A stretch of 64,000 bases of DNA from Ga0077527 sp038316355 (lineage in GTDB: Bacteria > Pseudomonadota > Gammaproteobacteria > Burkholderiales > SG8-41), in NCBI GenBank assembly GCA_038316355.1, contig JBBQAO010000006.1, positions 1 to 64,000 on the forward strand, given 5' to 3'. Shown here piece after piece: positions 25,004-35,805 of the stretch. The position numbers were made by a program, and so were the translations under genes. The notes under the pieces are model-generated. The model searched no databases and had not been told where the DNA came from. It worked only from the letters and a program-made list of their open reading frames with translations. How positions within the stretch are numbered: position 1 is the stretch's first letter; each line of letters opens with the position of its first letter.

Positions 25004-25149
25004 TTTTAAATTCCCCTCTTATCACAACGCTTCATCACAGTGTGACAGCCGCTGATAATAACATTGCAATACCGCACCGCACCGCGGCCGTGCCACATCT
25101 CTGCCATGACAGCCGCAGCATCCACCACAGACCACCCGGGAGACCATCC

Positions 25150-26376
25150 ATGCCTGCACCCGTCAACCTGATTCATTTTCCCGGCGCATTTGGAACGCCA
25201 CTGGCGGCACGCCTCGACCTGCCGGCAACTGCGCCAGTGGCCTATGCCCTGTTTGCCCACTGCTTTACCTGTTCCAAGGACACGCTGGCCGCTGCCCGCA
25301 TCAGCGCTGCGCTGGTCGCCCACGGCTTCGGCGTACTGCGCTTCGACTTCACCGGTCTCGGCGGCAGTGCTGGCGATTTCGCCAATACCAATTTTTCATC
25401 CAATGTCGCTGACCTCGTCGCTGCCGCAAACTGGCTGCGGGAGCACCATCAGGCGCCAAGCGTGCTGATCGGGCACAGCCTGGGTGGCGCGGCAGTACTG
25501 GCCGCAGCCGGTGAAATCGCCGAAGCCGCAGCCGTGGCCACCATCGGCGCACCGTTTGATCCCGGTCATGTTCAGCACCTGCTCGGCCCGGCCACGACCG
25601 AAATCAGCGCCAGGGGCGAAGCCGAGGTCACGCTGGCCGGCCGAAAATTCCGCATCCGCAAACAATTTCTCGACGATCTGGCCGCCAGCAGCAACGGCGA
25701 ACGCATCGCGCATCTGCGCAAGGCGCTGCTGGTGTTTCATTCGCCACGCGACACTCAGGTGGATATCGAGAATGCGGCACGCATCTATGCCGCGGCGAAA
25801 CACCCTAAAAGTTTCGTCTCTCTGGACACTGCCGATCACCTGCTCACCGGCAAGGCCGATGCCGCCTATGTTGCCGCGGTGCTGGCGGCCTGGGCGGGGC
25901 GTTACGTCGGATCAGCCGCTGCAGCGCCTGTGAAGACCGCCGAAACGGGCACGGTCACCGTGGTGGAAACCGGAGAAGGCCGTTTCACACAGGACATCAG
26001 CGCCGGCGCGCATCACTTGCGCGCCGACGAACCAGCGGCCGTGGGCGGCAATGATTCCGGCTTCTCGCCCTACGATCTGCTGCTGGCCAGCCTCGGCGCC
26101 TGCACCGCGATGACCCTGCGCATGTATGCCGAACAGAAAAAATGGCCGCTGGAGCAGGTTAGCGTGAAACTCCGCCACGACAGGATACACGCCGGGGATT
26201 GCGCTGAATGCGAAACCCGTGAGGGCAGGATAGACCGCATTGATCGCGAAATCCGTCTCAGCGGAAATCTGGATGATACGCAACGCACAAGATTGATGGA
26301 AATCGCTGATAAATGTCCGGTGCACCGCACTCTGCATTCCGAAGTGCAGGTCAGGACCAGCACTGCTCAATCCTGA
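25150..26376 (+). CDS. Alpha/beta hydrolase fused to an OsmC-family domain
   Basis: Two domains are fused in 408 residues. The N-terminal half (1-255) is an alpha/beta hydrolase with the nucleophile elbow GHSLGG (Ser110) and an HxFxCSKD segment after the first strands. The C-terminal part (about 270-408) is OsmC-like with SLGACTAMT and a second Cys in CPVHRTL, the thiol pair that reduces organic hydroperoxides. This bifunctional arrangement is known in proteobacteria, but its substrate is not established. GGGAGA precedes ATG 25150; the open frame extends 108 bases upstream without family similarity. Confidence 0.88.
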   Translation: MPAPVNLIHFPGAFGTPLAARLDLPATAPVAYALFAHCFTCSKDTLAAARISAALVAHGFGVLRFDFTGLGGSAGDFANTNFSSNVADLVAAANWLREHHQAPSVLIGHSLGGAAVLAAAGEIAEAAAVATIGAPFDPGHVQHLLGPATTEISARGEAEVTLAGRKFRIRKQFLDDLAASSNGERIAHLRKALLVFHSPRDTQVDIENAARIYAAAKHPKSFVSLDTADHLLTGKADAAYVAAVLAAWAGRYVGSAAAAPVKTAETGTVTVVETGEGRFTQDISAGAHHLRADEPAAVGGNDSGFSPYDLLLASLGACTAMTLRMYAEQKKWPLEQVSVKLRHDRIHAGDCAECETREGRIDRIDREIRLSGNLDDTQRTRLMEIADKCPVHRTLHSEVQVRTSTAQS

Positions 26377-26380
26377 TGAA

Positions 26381-28555
26381 TTAGGCGACAGCCAGGGGCA
26401 GACTGGGAGTTTCCTGCAGCAGCGATTCAAACTGACCCTGCGGCAACGGCCGGCTGATCAGGTAACCCTGAATTTCGTCGCAGCCGTTCGCCGCCAGAAA
26501 ATCCAGTTGCTCGGTGGTTTCCACACCTTCGGCCACCACGCCCAGACCGAGACTGTGTGCCAGTGAGATCACGGCTTTGACGATGGTGGCATCGTCGGGA
26601 TCGGTGGCGATATCGCGGACGAAGGTGCGGTCCACTTTCAGGCGGCTGACCGGAAACCGTTTGAGGTAAGCCAGGTTCGAATAACCGGTGCCGAAATCAT
26701 CAACAGCCAGTTGCACACCCAGCCGGTCCAGGGCTTCCAGCGCGGCGACAAAATGCTCCGCGTCGTGCATGACCAGGCTCTCGGTCAATTCCAGTTGCAG
26801 GAATTCGGGCGCCAGGCCACTTTCGTCCAGCACGGCCCTGATCCTGTGGATCAAGTCACGCTGGTGAAATTGGCGCGCCGAAATATTGACAGCCACCTGC
26901 AAGCGGCCAAACCCGGCATCATGCAACTGCCGCGTGTAGCGGCAGGCCTCGCGCAACACCCATTCGCCGAGCGGCACAATAAAGCCGCTTTCCTCGGCCA
27001 GAGGAATGAACTCATCCGGACCGATCATTTGCTCGCCGGGCGGCAACCAGCGCAGCAAGGCCTCCATGCCGATGACCGTGCGTGTGGCCAGATCCACTTT
27101 CGGCTGGTAGTACAGCGCAAATTCGCCCTGCTCCAGCGCCCGGTGCAGCCGCGACTGCAAATCCAGGCGCTGGCGCACCGCGGCGTTCATTTCAGCGGTG
27201 AAAAACTGGATCTGGTTGCGGCCCATTTCCTTGGCCCGGTACATCGCCGCATCGGCATTTTTCAGCAGCGTCGCCGGATCGTCACCGTCGCGCGGATAGA
27301 GGCTGATGCCGGCGCTGCAGGTCACCACGATTTCCTGACCCCGGTCGCGCCACGGCCGGCAGACGGCCTGGATGATGCGCTGCACCGCACCCGTAACCTC
27401 TTCCTCGCCTTTTTCATTGCGCAGCAGGATCACGAACTCGTCCCCGGACAGCCGGGCCACGGTATCGCTGCCGCGCACGCTTTCACACATGCGCTCGGCC
27501 ATGGCCTTCAGCAGGTTGTCACCGGTTTCATGTCCCAGGCTATCGTTGATCAGCTTGAAATTATCCAGGTCGATGAACACCACCGCTACCAACTGGTTAT
27601 ACCGTTTGGCGTGCGCCACCGCCTGCCGCAGCCGATCGCTGAGCAACGAACGGTTGGGCAGCGCAGTCAGCGCATCATGCGTGGCCTGGTGCTCGAGGCG
27701 CTGCTGGTAACGCCGGCTTTCGGTAATATCCTCGACCGAACCCTCGTAATACAGCAGCCTGCCTTCTTCATCCCGGACGGCCCGGCCATTCTCCGAAATC
27801 CAGATCACACTGCCATCGCGACGGCGCACTTCCGAGACGAAATTCTTGATCACCCCGTGCTGCTGCATCTGCCGCACGAATTCGTTGCGTTGCCCGGGAT
27901 TGACGTATAACTGGCCGCCGATATTGCTCAGATTGGCCATCAGGTCCATCGGTGATTCGTAGCCGTAAATGCGCGCCAGGGCGGGATTGGCGCGCAGGTA
28001 TTTGCCGTCAGCGGTGGTCTGGAATATGCCTTCCAGCGCATTTTCAAAAATCCCGCGATAACGCTCCTCAGCCTGGCGCAGCGCATGTTCGGCCACTTTG
28101 TTGCGCGAGACGTCCTGCACGAACCCTTCGATGGCAGTCAGCGTGCCGTCCGGCGCATAAATGCCGATGCCGGCCTCCCATACCCACTTGACCGCGCCTT
28201 CCGCGGTGGTGATGCGATAGTCAACAAAAAATCGGCGGTGGTTCTCCAGTGCATCGCGGATTTCGGCGCGCACCCACTGCCGGTCTTCCGGATGGGTAAT
28301 GACTTCGTATGAAATGCGGTCGTTGCCCACCAGCTCGTCGCGCCGGTAGCCCGTCAGCATCTGGCAGCCGTCACTGACAAACTCCATGGTCCAGTGTTGG
28401 TCGTCACGGCAGCGGTAAACCATGCCATCCAGATTGCTCATCAGCGTCGAGAGCATGCGCTCTTTTTCGCGCAGCACTTCACGCGCTTGCGTCAGCTCCG
28501 CTTCCTGTATGCGGAGCGATTGCAGCAGCAAAGCGGGGCTATCGGTGGAATTCAT
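26381..28555 (-). CDS. PAS-GGDEF-EAL cyclic-di-GMP signalling protein
   Basis: The 724 residues contain an N-terminal coiled segment and two PAS/PAC sensor domains (about 30-155 and 160-285). A GGDEF domain (about 290-455) and an EAL domain (about 465-715) follow. The cyclase motif reads SGDEF, so its first Gly is lost and synthesis may be weak or absent. The EAL side keeps EALLRW, NISARQF, ELTES, DDFGTGYS, LKVDR, AEGVETTEQ and DEIQGY, so phosphodiesterase activity is likely. No membrane segment or signal peptide is seen. It converges on the hydrolase-OsmC gene with a 4-base gap. Confidence 0.93.
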   Translation of the reverse strand: MNSTDSPALLLQSLRIQEAELTQAREVLREKERMLSTLMSNLDGMVYRCRDDQHWTMEFVSDGCQMLTGYRRDELVGNDRISYEVITHPEDRQWVRAEIRDALENHRRFFVDYRITTAEGAVKWVWEAGIGIYAPDGTLTAIEGFVQDVSRNKVAEHALRQAEERYRGIFENALEGIFQTTADGKYLRANPALARIYGYESPMDLMANLSNIGGQLYVNPGQRNEFVRQMQQHGVIKNFVSEVRRRDGSVIWISENGRAVRDEEGRLLYYEGSVEDITESRRYQQRLEHQATHDALTALPNRSLLSDRLRQAVAHAKRYNQLVAVVFIDLDNFKLINDSLGHETGDNLLKAMAERMCESVRGSDTVARLSGDEFVILLRNEKGEEEVTGAVQRIIQAVCRPWRDRGQEIVVTCSAGISLYPRDGDDPATLLKNADAAMYRAKEMGRNQIQFFTAEMNAAVRQRLDLQSRLHRALEQGEFALYYQPKVDLATRTVIGMEALLRWLPPGEQMIGPDEFIPLAEESGFIVPLGEWVLREACRYTRQLHDAGFGRLQVAVNISARQFHQRDLIHRIRAVLDESGLAPEFLQLELTESLVMHDAEHFVAALEALDRLGVQLAVDDFGTGYSNLAYLKRFPVSRLKVDRTFVRDIATDPDDATIVKAVISLAHSLGLGVVAEGVETTEQLDFLAANGCDEIQGYLISRPLPQGQFESLLQETPSLPLAVA

Positions 28556-29112
28556 GGCTTGTCGGGGAATTGCTGCACCAGTAATTGCTGCGCCTGTAGT
28601 ATGTAGTTGACAACCATCTGGTTAGCAACAATCATTTCCAGAATTTGCCGGAATACTACGTAAAATCACACACTTTGACTTGAAAAATCCCGCTCCGGCA
28701 TGGCCACCCGCACCGCGACTGTGCCGCAGGCCCTTCAACGGTGCGATCCCGTACCGACACCGGCGCTGACGTGGAAAGCCCCGCGGGTGCGGGGCTTTGT
28801 TACGACCGGTTGCCCGGTGCGGCGCCACCATAGAGCGGCGTCCTTTGATGAATGGCATTACACCACTCCGGATTTGCGCCGGCTGCAGTTTGCGGCTGCC
28901 GCCTTGACAGGCGATACCCGGACGTTTGCCCGGTATCTCGCACGCTGCACATCCTGGTAGCGGATACGCAGTGCTGCTCAACTCTGATTACAGTTCTACG
29001 CCTGCACCTGCCATGCGTCAAAGGATTTCTCGCCCTTTTTTTTCAGTCGTAACCGGCATTATCCGGTGACGCCGGAAAAACAAACGCTTAGCAACTTTAT
29101 CTGCGGTAAAAC
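28556..29112. other. 557-base noncoding region between clpB and the GGDEF-EAL gene
   Basis: No convincing gene is seen; small open frames exist on both strands but overlap each other and a stable hairpin. A perfect -35 TTGACA (28607-28612) with a weak -10 AATCAT 17 bases later faces right. About 130 bases further is the 10-bp hairpin AAAGCCCCGC/GCGGGGCTTT (28775-28798). The span between could be a small RNA, but this is speculative. Confidence 0.4.
28775..28798 (+). terminator. Terminator-like hairpin
   Basis: A perfect 10-bp stem with a GGGT loop has its A and T runs inside the stem, the form of a strong intrinsic terminator. The T tail after it is short (TGTT). No protein gene ends nearby. 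Confidence 0.5.
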
Positions 29113-31713
<2,601 letters not shown>

Positions 31714-31748
31714 TTGAGCCCCATTGCCGGTGAATACGGATAATCACG

Positions 31749-31777
31749 AAATGGGGTGTTATTGCGGGAATTTCAAT
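31749..31777 (-). promoter_or_regulatory. Sigma-32 (heat-shock) promoter of clpB
   Basis: On the minus strand ATTGAAA (31771-31777) is separated by 14 bases from CCCCATTT (31749-31756). The E. coli RpoH consensus is CTTGAAA, 13-15 bases, CCCCATnT, so nearly every position matches. The predicted start near 31742 gives a 29-base leader. Confidence 0.88.
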
Positions 31778-31807
31778 GCGCAGCGCATGGGTATCGCCGA
31801 ATATAAA

Positions 31808-31841
31808 AAAATATTCAATAAAATCAATTGTTTAATATTTA
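31808..31841 (+). repeat. AT-rich IHF-like element between clpB and the glutamate-synthase-like gene
   Basis: Its first 22 bases are identical to 19871-19892. AATCAATTGTTTA (31822-31834) is a perfect IHF consensus. It lies just past the stop of the glutamate-synthase-like gene and about 31-60 bases upstream of the clpB -35. Confidence 0.6.
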
Positions 31842-31865
31842 TGCTCGCAACCATCCATTCCGCGT

Positions 31866-33392
31866 TCAGACCGCGATACTGGCGGATTTCTGCGTCGCAG
31901 CCGCCATCCGGCCCCGCGCACCCACTTCCGGATAGGGATACAGCATGTTCAGCGCGATGCTCTGGTTCGCGGTCTGCACGATACGCACATGCTCGCGCTT
32001 CAGCTCCCGCGCATGGCGACAGCCGCAGGCGTGGGCGATCATGTCGATTTCCTTGTTCATGTTGTTGCAGTAATTGGCCACGCGCAGATATTTCTCGGCG
32101 ACGACCAGCCCACGCTGCAGCCGCTTGTTGTGCGTGGTGACCCCCGTCGGGCAGGTGTTCTGGTGGCAGCGCAGGGCCTGGATGCAACCCAGCGCAAACA
32201 TGAAGCCGCGCGCCGAGTTGATGAAATCCGCACCCACGCACAGCGCCCAGGCCGCCTTCGCCGAGGTCACCAGTTTGCCGGCAGCGATAATGCGCACCCG
32301 GTCGCGCAGATCAGCCTGGATCAGCGCATCAACCACCCGCGGCAGGGCTTCGGCAATGGGCAATGCCATATGATCCATCAGCGTTTGCGGCGCAGCACCA
32401 CTGCCGCCTTCACCGCCGTCGATGGCGATGAAGTCCGGCGCGAACTCGCGGCCGCGGCGCAGCACGGCATCGCACAAATCATTCATGAAAGCCCAGCCGC
32501 CAATTGCGGTTTTGATGCCCACCGGCCGGCCGGTCAGGTTGCGGATATAGGCGATCTTGTCGAGCAGGTCATCGACATTGGCTATGTCGTGGTGACGGTT
32601 CGGGCTGATCGAGTCCTGTCCCGCCGGTATGCCACGGATACGGGCGATTTCTTCGGTGACCTTTTCACCGGGCAGCACACCGCCCTTGCCGGGTTTGGCA
32701 CCCTGCGACAACTTGATCTCGAAGGCTTTCACATGTTTCGCCAACTCCTTCGCCTTCTCCGCGGAAAAACCGCCGTCGAGTTCGCGAATGCCGTATTTGG
32801 CGGTGCCGATCTGCATGATGACGTCGCAACCGCCGCTGAGATGGTACGGTGACAATCCGCCTTCGCCGGTGTCCATCCAGCATCCCGTCTCAAAGGCACC
32901 TCGCGACAATGCTTCCACCGCCGGCTGTGAAATCGCGCCGAAACTCATGCCGCTGATGTTGACGATGGATTTGGCCTCGAAGGGCTGTTCGCAGTAATCG
33001 TTGCCAATCAGCACCGACGGCGTCGGCAGCCGGTCTTCCTCAAGCACCGGATAGGGGTGATTGACGAACAGGATCGAGCCCGGCATGTTCAGATCACTGG
33101 TCGAGCCGAAGGCAATGATGCCGCCTTCGTTTTTCGCGCTTTTGTAGACCCAGCCGCGGGTGGCGCGGTTGAACGGCATTTCCTCGCGGTCGTTGGCGAA
33201 AAAATACTGGCGGAAATATTCACCGAGGTCTTCGAAGAAAAAACGCAGGCGCCCGATCAGCGGATAATTACGCAGAACGGTGTGTTTTTTCTGGGTGACA
33301 TCGTGGATGATCATGAATATCAGCCAGCCGATGATCACAAAGCCGAGCACTGTGCCTATGCCGTAAGACAGCACACCCATGATTTCGCCCAT
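31866..33392 (-). CDS. Membrane-anchored FMN-binding glutamate synthase-like protein
   Basis: The 508 residues carry a single N-terminal membrane segment (about 5-28). The rest is the GltB-type FMN/iron-sulfur synthase domain: KLSQGAKPGKGG, DSISPNRHHDI, GGEGGSGAAP, and the cysteines of the CHQNTCPTGV segment that would bind the cluster. The amidotransferase domain of true GltB is missing. Related stand-alone proteins are known, but their reaction is not firmly established, so glutamate synthesis should not be assumed. The start is ATG 33390-33392 after GGGGGAG. Confidence 0.85.
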   Translation of the reverse strand: MGEIMGVLSYGIGTVLGFVIIGWLIFMIIHDVTQKKHTVLRNYPLIGRLRFFFEDLGEYFRQYFFANDREEMPFNRATRGWVYKSAKNEGGIIAFGSTSDLNMPGSILFVNHPYPVLEEDRLPTPSVLIGNDYCEQPFEAKSIVNISGMSFGAISQPAVEALSRGAFETGCWMDTGEGGLSPYHLSGGCDVIMQIGTAKYGIRELDGGFSAEKAKELAKHVKAFEIKLSQGAKPGKGGVLPGEKVTEEIARIRGIPAGQDSISPNRHHDIANVDDLLDKIAYIRNLTGRPVGIKTAIGGWAFMNDLCDAVLRRGREFAPDFIAIDGGEGGSGAAPQTLMDHMALPIAEALPRVVDALIQADLRDRVRIIAAGKLVTSAKAAWALCVGADFINSARGFMFALGCIQALRCHQNTCPTGVTTHNKRLQRGLVVAEKYLRVANYCNNMNKEIDMIAHACGCRHARELKREHVRIVQTANQSIALNMLYPYPEVGARGRMAAATQKSASIAV

Positions 33393-33469
33393 GCGCGCTC
33401 CCCCTGCCACTCGGTTAAAATTCTTTCCGCACTATAGCAGTTTGCCGACAATCGCAAAGCGTTCCCCCC

Positions 33470-34306
33470 ATGAACCTGGCCGCCGAAATTGAACGTAATG
33501 TGACCGCTGCCTTAACGGAGGATGTCGCTGCGGGTGATCTCACCGCGCAGTTGACACCTGATGTGCCGTCCGCACGGGCCCATGTGCTCTGCCGCGAAGA
33601 CGCAGTGCTCTGCGGCACGGCCTGGTTTGCAGCCTGTGTGCAGCACCTCGATCCCGCCGCGCACCTGCACTGGCTGATGAGTGATGGTGACCGTGTTGCC
33701 GCAGGCACGCGGGTATGCGACATCACCGGTTCATCGCGCGCCATTTTGACTGCGGAACGCAGTGCGCTGAATTTTCTGCAACTGTTGTCTGCGGTGGCGA
33801 CCACCACGCGGTGTTACGTGGATGCCGTCAGCGGCACCCGTGCCGCCATCCTGGATACGCGCAAAACCCTGCCCGGCCTGCGCGTCGCGCAGAAATACGC
33901 GGTCACGGTCGGCGGCGGCCGCAATCACCGCATGGGTTTGTGGGACGCAATCCTGATCAAGGAAAACCATATCGCCGCAGCTGGCGGCATCGTTCCCGCG
34001 CTGGCAGCTGCGAAATCGCAGAAAAATGCGGCATGGGTGCAGATCGAAGTGGAAACGCTGGCTCAGTTGCGCGAGGCCGTCACTGCGGGGGCGACCATGG
34101 TGCTGCTCGACAACATGACGCTGGATGACATGCGCGCTGCAGTAACCTGGACCGCGGGCCGCGCCGAACTTGAGGCGTCCGGCGGGATTACGCTGGACAA
34201 TGTGCGCGCCATCGCTGAAACCGGCGTCGACCGGATTTCAGTCGGCGCGCTGACCAAGGATATTGCCGCCGTTGATCTGTCGCTGCGTTTCGCGTCGCGG
34301 CATTGA
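33470..34306 (+). CDS. nadC: Nicotinate-nucleotide pyrophosphorylase (carboxylating)
   Basis: NadC converts quinolinate and PRPP to nicotinate mononucleotide in NAD synthesis. The 278-residue product has the family blocks ERSALNFLQLLS, DTRKTLPGLR, KYAVTVGGGRNHRMGL, KENHI and EASGGI, which hold the Arg, Lys and His residues of the active site. It diverges from the glutamate-synthase-like gene with a 77-base gap. nadA and nadB are not in the window. Confidence 0.97.
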   Translation: MNLAAEIERNVTAALTEDVAAGDLTAQLTPDVPSARAHVLCREDAVLCGTAWFAACVQHLDPAAHLHWLMSDGDRVAAGTRVCDITGSSRAILTAERSALNFLQLLSAVATTTRCYVDAVSGTRAAILDTRKTLPGLRVAQKYAVTVGGGRNHRMGLWDAILIKENHIAAAGGIVPALAAAKSQKNAAWVQIEVETLAQLREAVTAGATMVLLDNMTLDDMRAAVTWTAGRAELEASGGITLDNVRAIAETGVDRISVGALTKDIAAVDLSLRFASRH

Positions 34307-34356
34307 TATGCGCCGGGCCGCAGTAAGTACTATAAGCATTTGTTTTTAAACAATAT

Positions 34357-35805
34357 TTACTTGGTGCGCCCGGCGATGAAGGTTTTCACGGCCTCAACAT
34401 CCGGATCCATCACCGCCACCCGCTGCAGACGGCTCTCCAGCCCTTCATAACCCGGCGGCACCGCGGGATCATGACCCAGTGCCTCGCGGATGGTCTGCGC
34501 AAATTTCGCCGGCAAGGCCGTTTCCAGGCAAATCAGCGGCACCCCGGGTTCGCGTTTCCGCAATCCGACATTCACGCCATCCGCGGTATGCGGATCGATG
34601 ATTACTCCATGCTGCTCGCTGAAGCGGCGGATCGTCGCCAGCCGATCGGCATGGGTGCTGCGGCCCGACACAAAACCGTATTGGGCAATGCCCTGCCAGT
34701 ACGGCGTTTCACCGAGGTTGAAACCGCCGGCATCCTCGACCTCGCGCCATAACCGCGCCACCATCGCCGGATCGCGCTCCACCAGATCAAACACAAAACG
34801 CTCGAAATTCGAGGCCTTGGAAATATCCATCGACGGGCTCGAGGTCTGCGCCGTTTCCCGCCCCGAACGCACCCGGTAACGTCCCGAACGGAAAAACTCG
34901 TCGAGCACGTCATTTTCATTGGAGGCGAGGATCAGGTGTTTGATCGGCAATCCCATCATGCGCGCGATATGGCCGGCGAAAATATTGCCGAAGTTGCCCG
35001 AAGGCACCGCAAAAGATACCTGTTCATCGTTGCTGCGTGTCGCTGCAAAATAACCCTTGAAGTAGTACACCACCTGCGCCACAACCCGCGCCCAGTTGAT
35101 CGAATTCACCGCGCCGATGCGATGTGCGTTCTTGAACGCGGCATCACCGCTGACCGCCTTGACGATGTCCTGACAGTCATCGAACACGCCGCGAATCGCA
35201 ATGTTGAAAATATTGGCATCCTGCAGCGAATACATCTGCGCACGCTGGAACGGGCTCATCTTGCCGTGCGGTGACAGCATGAAGACACGAATGCCCTGCC
35301 GTCCGCGCATCGCATATTCGGCGGCGGAACCGGTGTCACCCGAGGTCGCACCGAGGATGTTCAGGGTTTTGCCTTCGCGCTTCAGCACATACTCGAACAG
35401 CTCGCCGAGCAGTTGCATCGCCACGTCCTTGAACGCCAGCGTCGGGCCGTTGGACAGTTTCAGCAGATGCAACCCCGGTTCCAGCGTCTGCAGCGGCGTA
35501 ATGTCCGCCGAACCGAAGGTTTCCGCACGATAGGCGCGGCGCACCAGCGCCGCCAGATCCTCCGGCGGAATATCGTCAACGAAGCGGCTGATGATGGCGT
35601 ACGCAAGGTCCGGATAGGACAAGGACCGCAGCGTAGCGAGTTCGGCTGCATCCAGCCGCGGGTACGCCTGCGGCACCACCAAGCCACCGTCAGGGGCCAG
35701 GCCGCCGAGCAGCACGTCACAGAAACGCGCGCCGGACATCCGCCCGCGGGTGCTGACATAACGCACGGAGGTACCGGCTGCAGCCGTTTTCGGGACTGCG
35801 CTCAT
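34357..35805 (-). CDS. thrC: Threonine synthase
   Basis: ThrC converts O-phosphohomoserine to threonine with PLP. The 482-residue protein has the PLP-lysine block LAFKDVAMQLLGE, the phosphate-binding loop ATSGDTGSAAEYA, and VSFAVPSGNFGNI near the middle. It is the long form usual in proteobacteria. Its ATG overlaps the hom stop (ATGA), so the two are translationally coupled. The 50-base gap to nadC contains an AT-rich inverted repeat, TTGTTT-TT-AAACAA (34340-34353), which may act as a weak terminator. Confidence 0.97.
   Translation of the reverse strand: MSAVPKTAAAGTSVRYVSTRGRMSGARFCDVLLGGLAPDGGLVVPQAYPRLDAAELATLRSLSYPDLAYAIISRFVDDIPPEDLAALVRRAYRAETFGSADITPLQTLEPGLHLLKLSNGPTLAFKDVAMQLLGELFEYVLKREGKTLNILGATSGDTGSAAEYAMRGRQGIRVFMLSPHGKMSPFQRAQMYSLQDANIFNIAIRGVFDDCQDIVKAVSGDAAFKNAHRIGAVNSINWARVVAQVVYYFKGYFAATRSNDEQVSFAVPSGNFGNIFAGHIARMMGLPIKHLILASNENDVLDEFFRSGRYRVRSGRETAQTSSPSMDISKASNFERFVFDLVERDPAMVARLWREVEDAGGFNLGETPYWQGIAQYGFVSGRSTHADRLATIRRFSEQHGVIIDPHTADGVNVGLRKREPGVPLICLETALPAKFAQTIREALGHDPAVPPGYEGLESRLQRVAVMDPDVEAVKTFIAGRTK

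Noticed and set aside
28622..28981. 119-codon open frame between clpB and the GGDEF-EAL gene
   Set aside because: It reads through a strong hairpin and overlaps a frame on the other strand; nothing supports it as protein coding.
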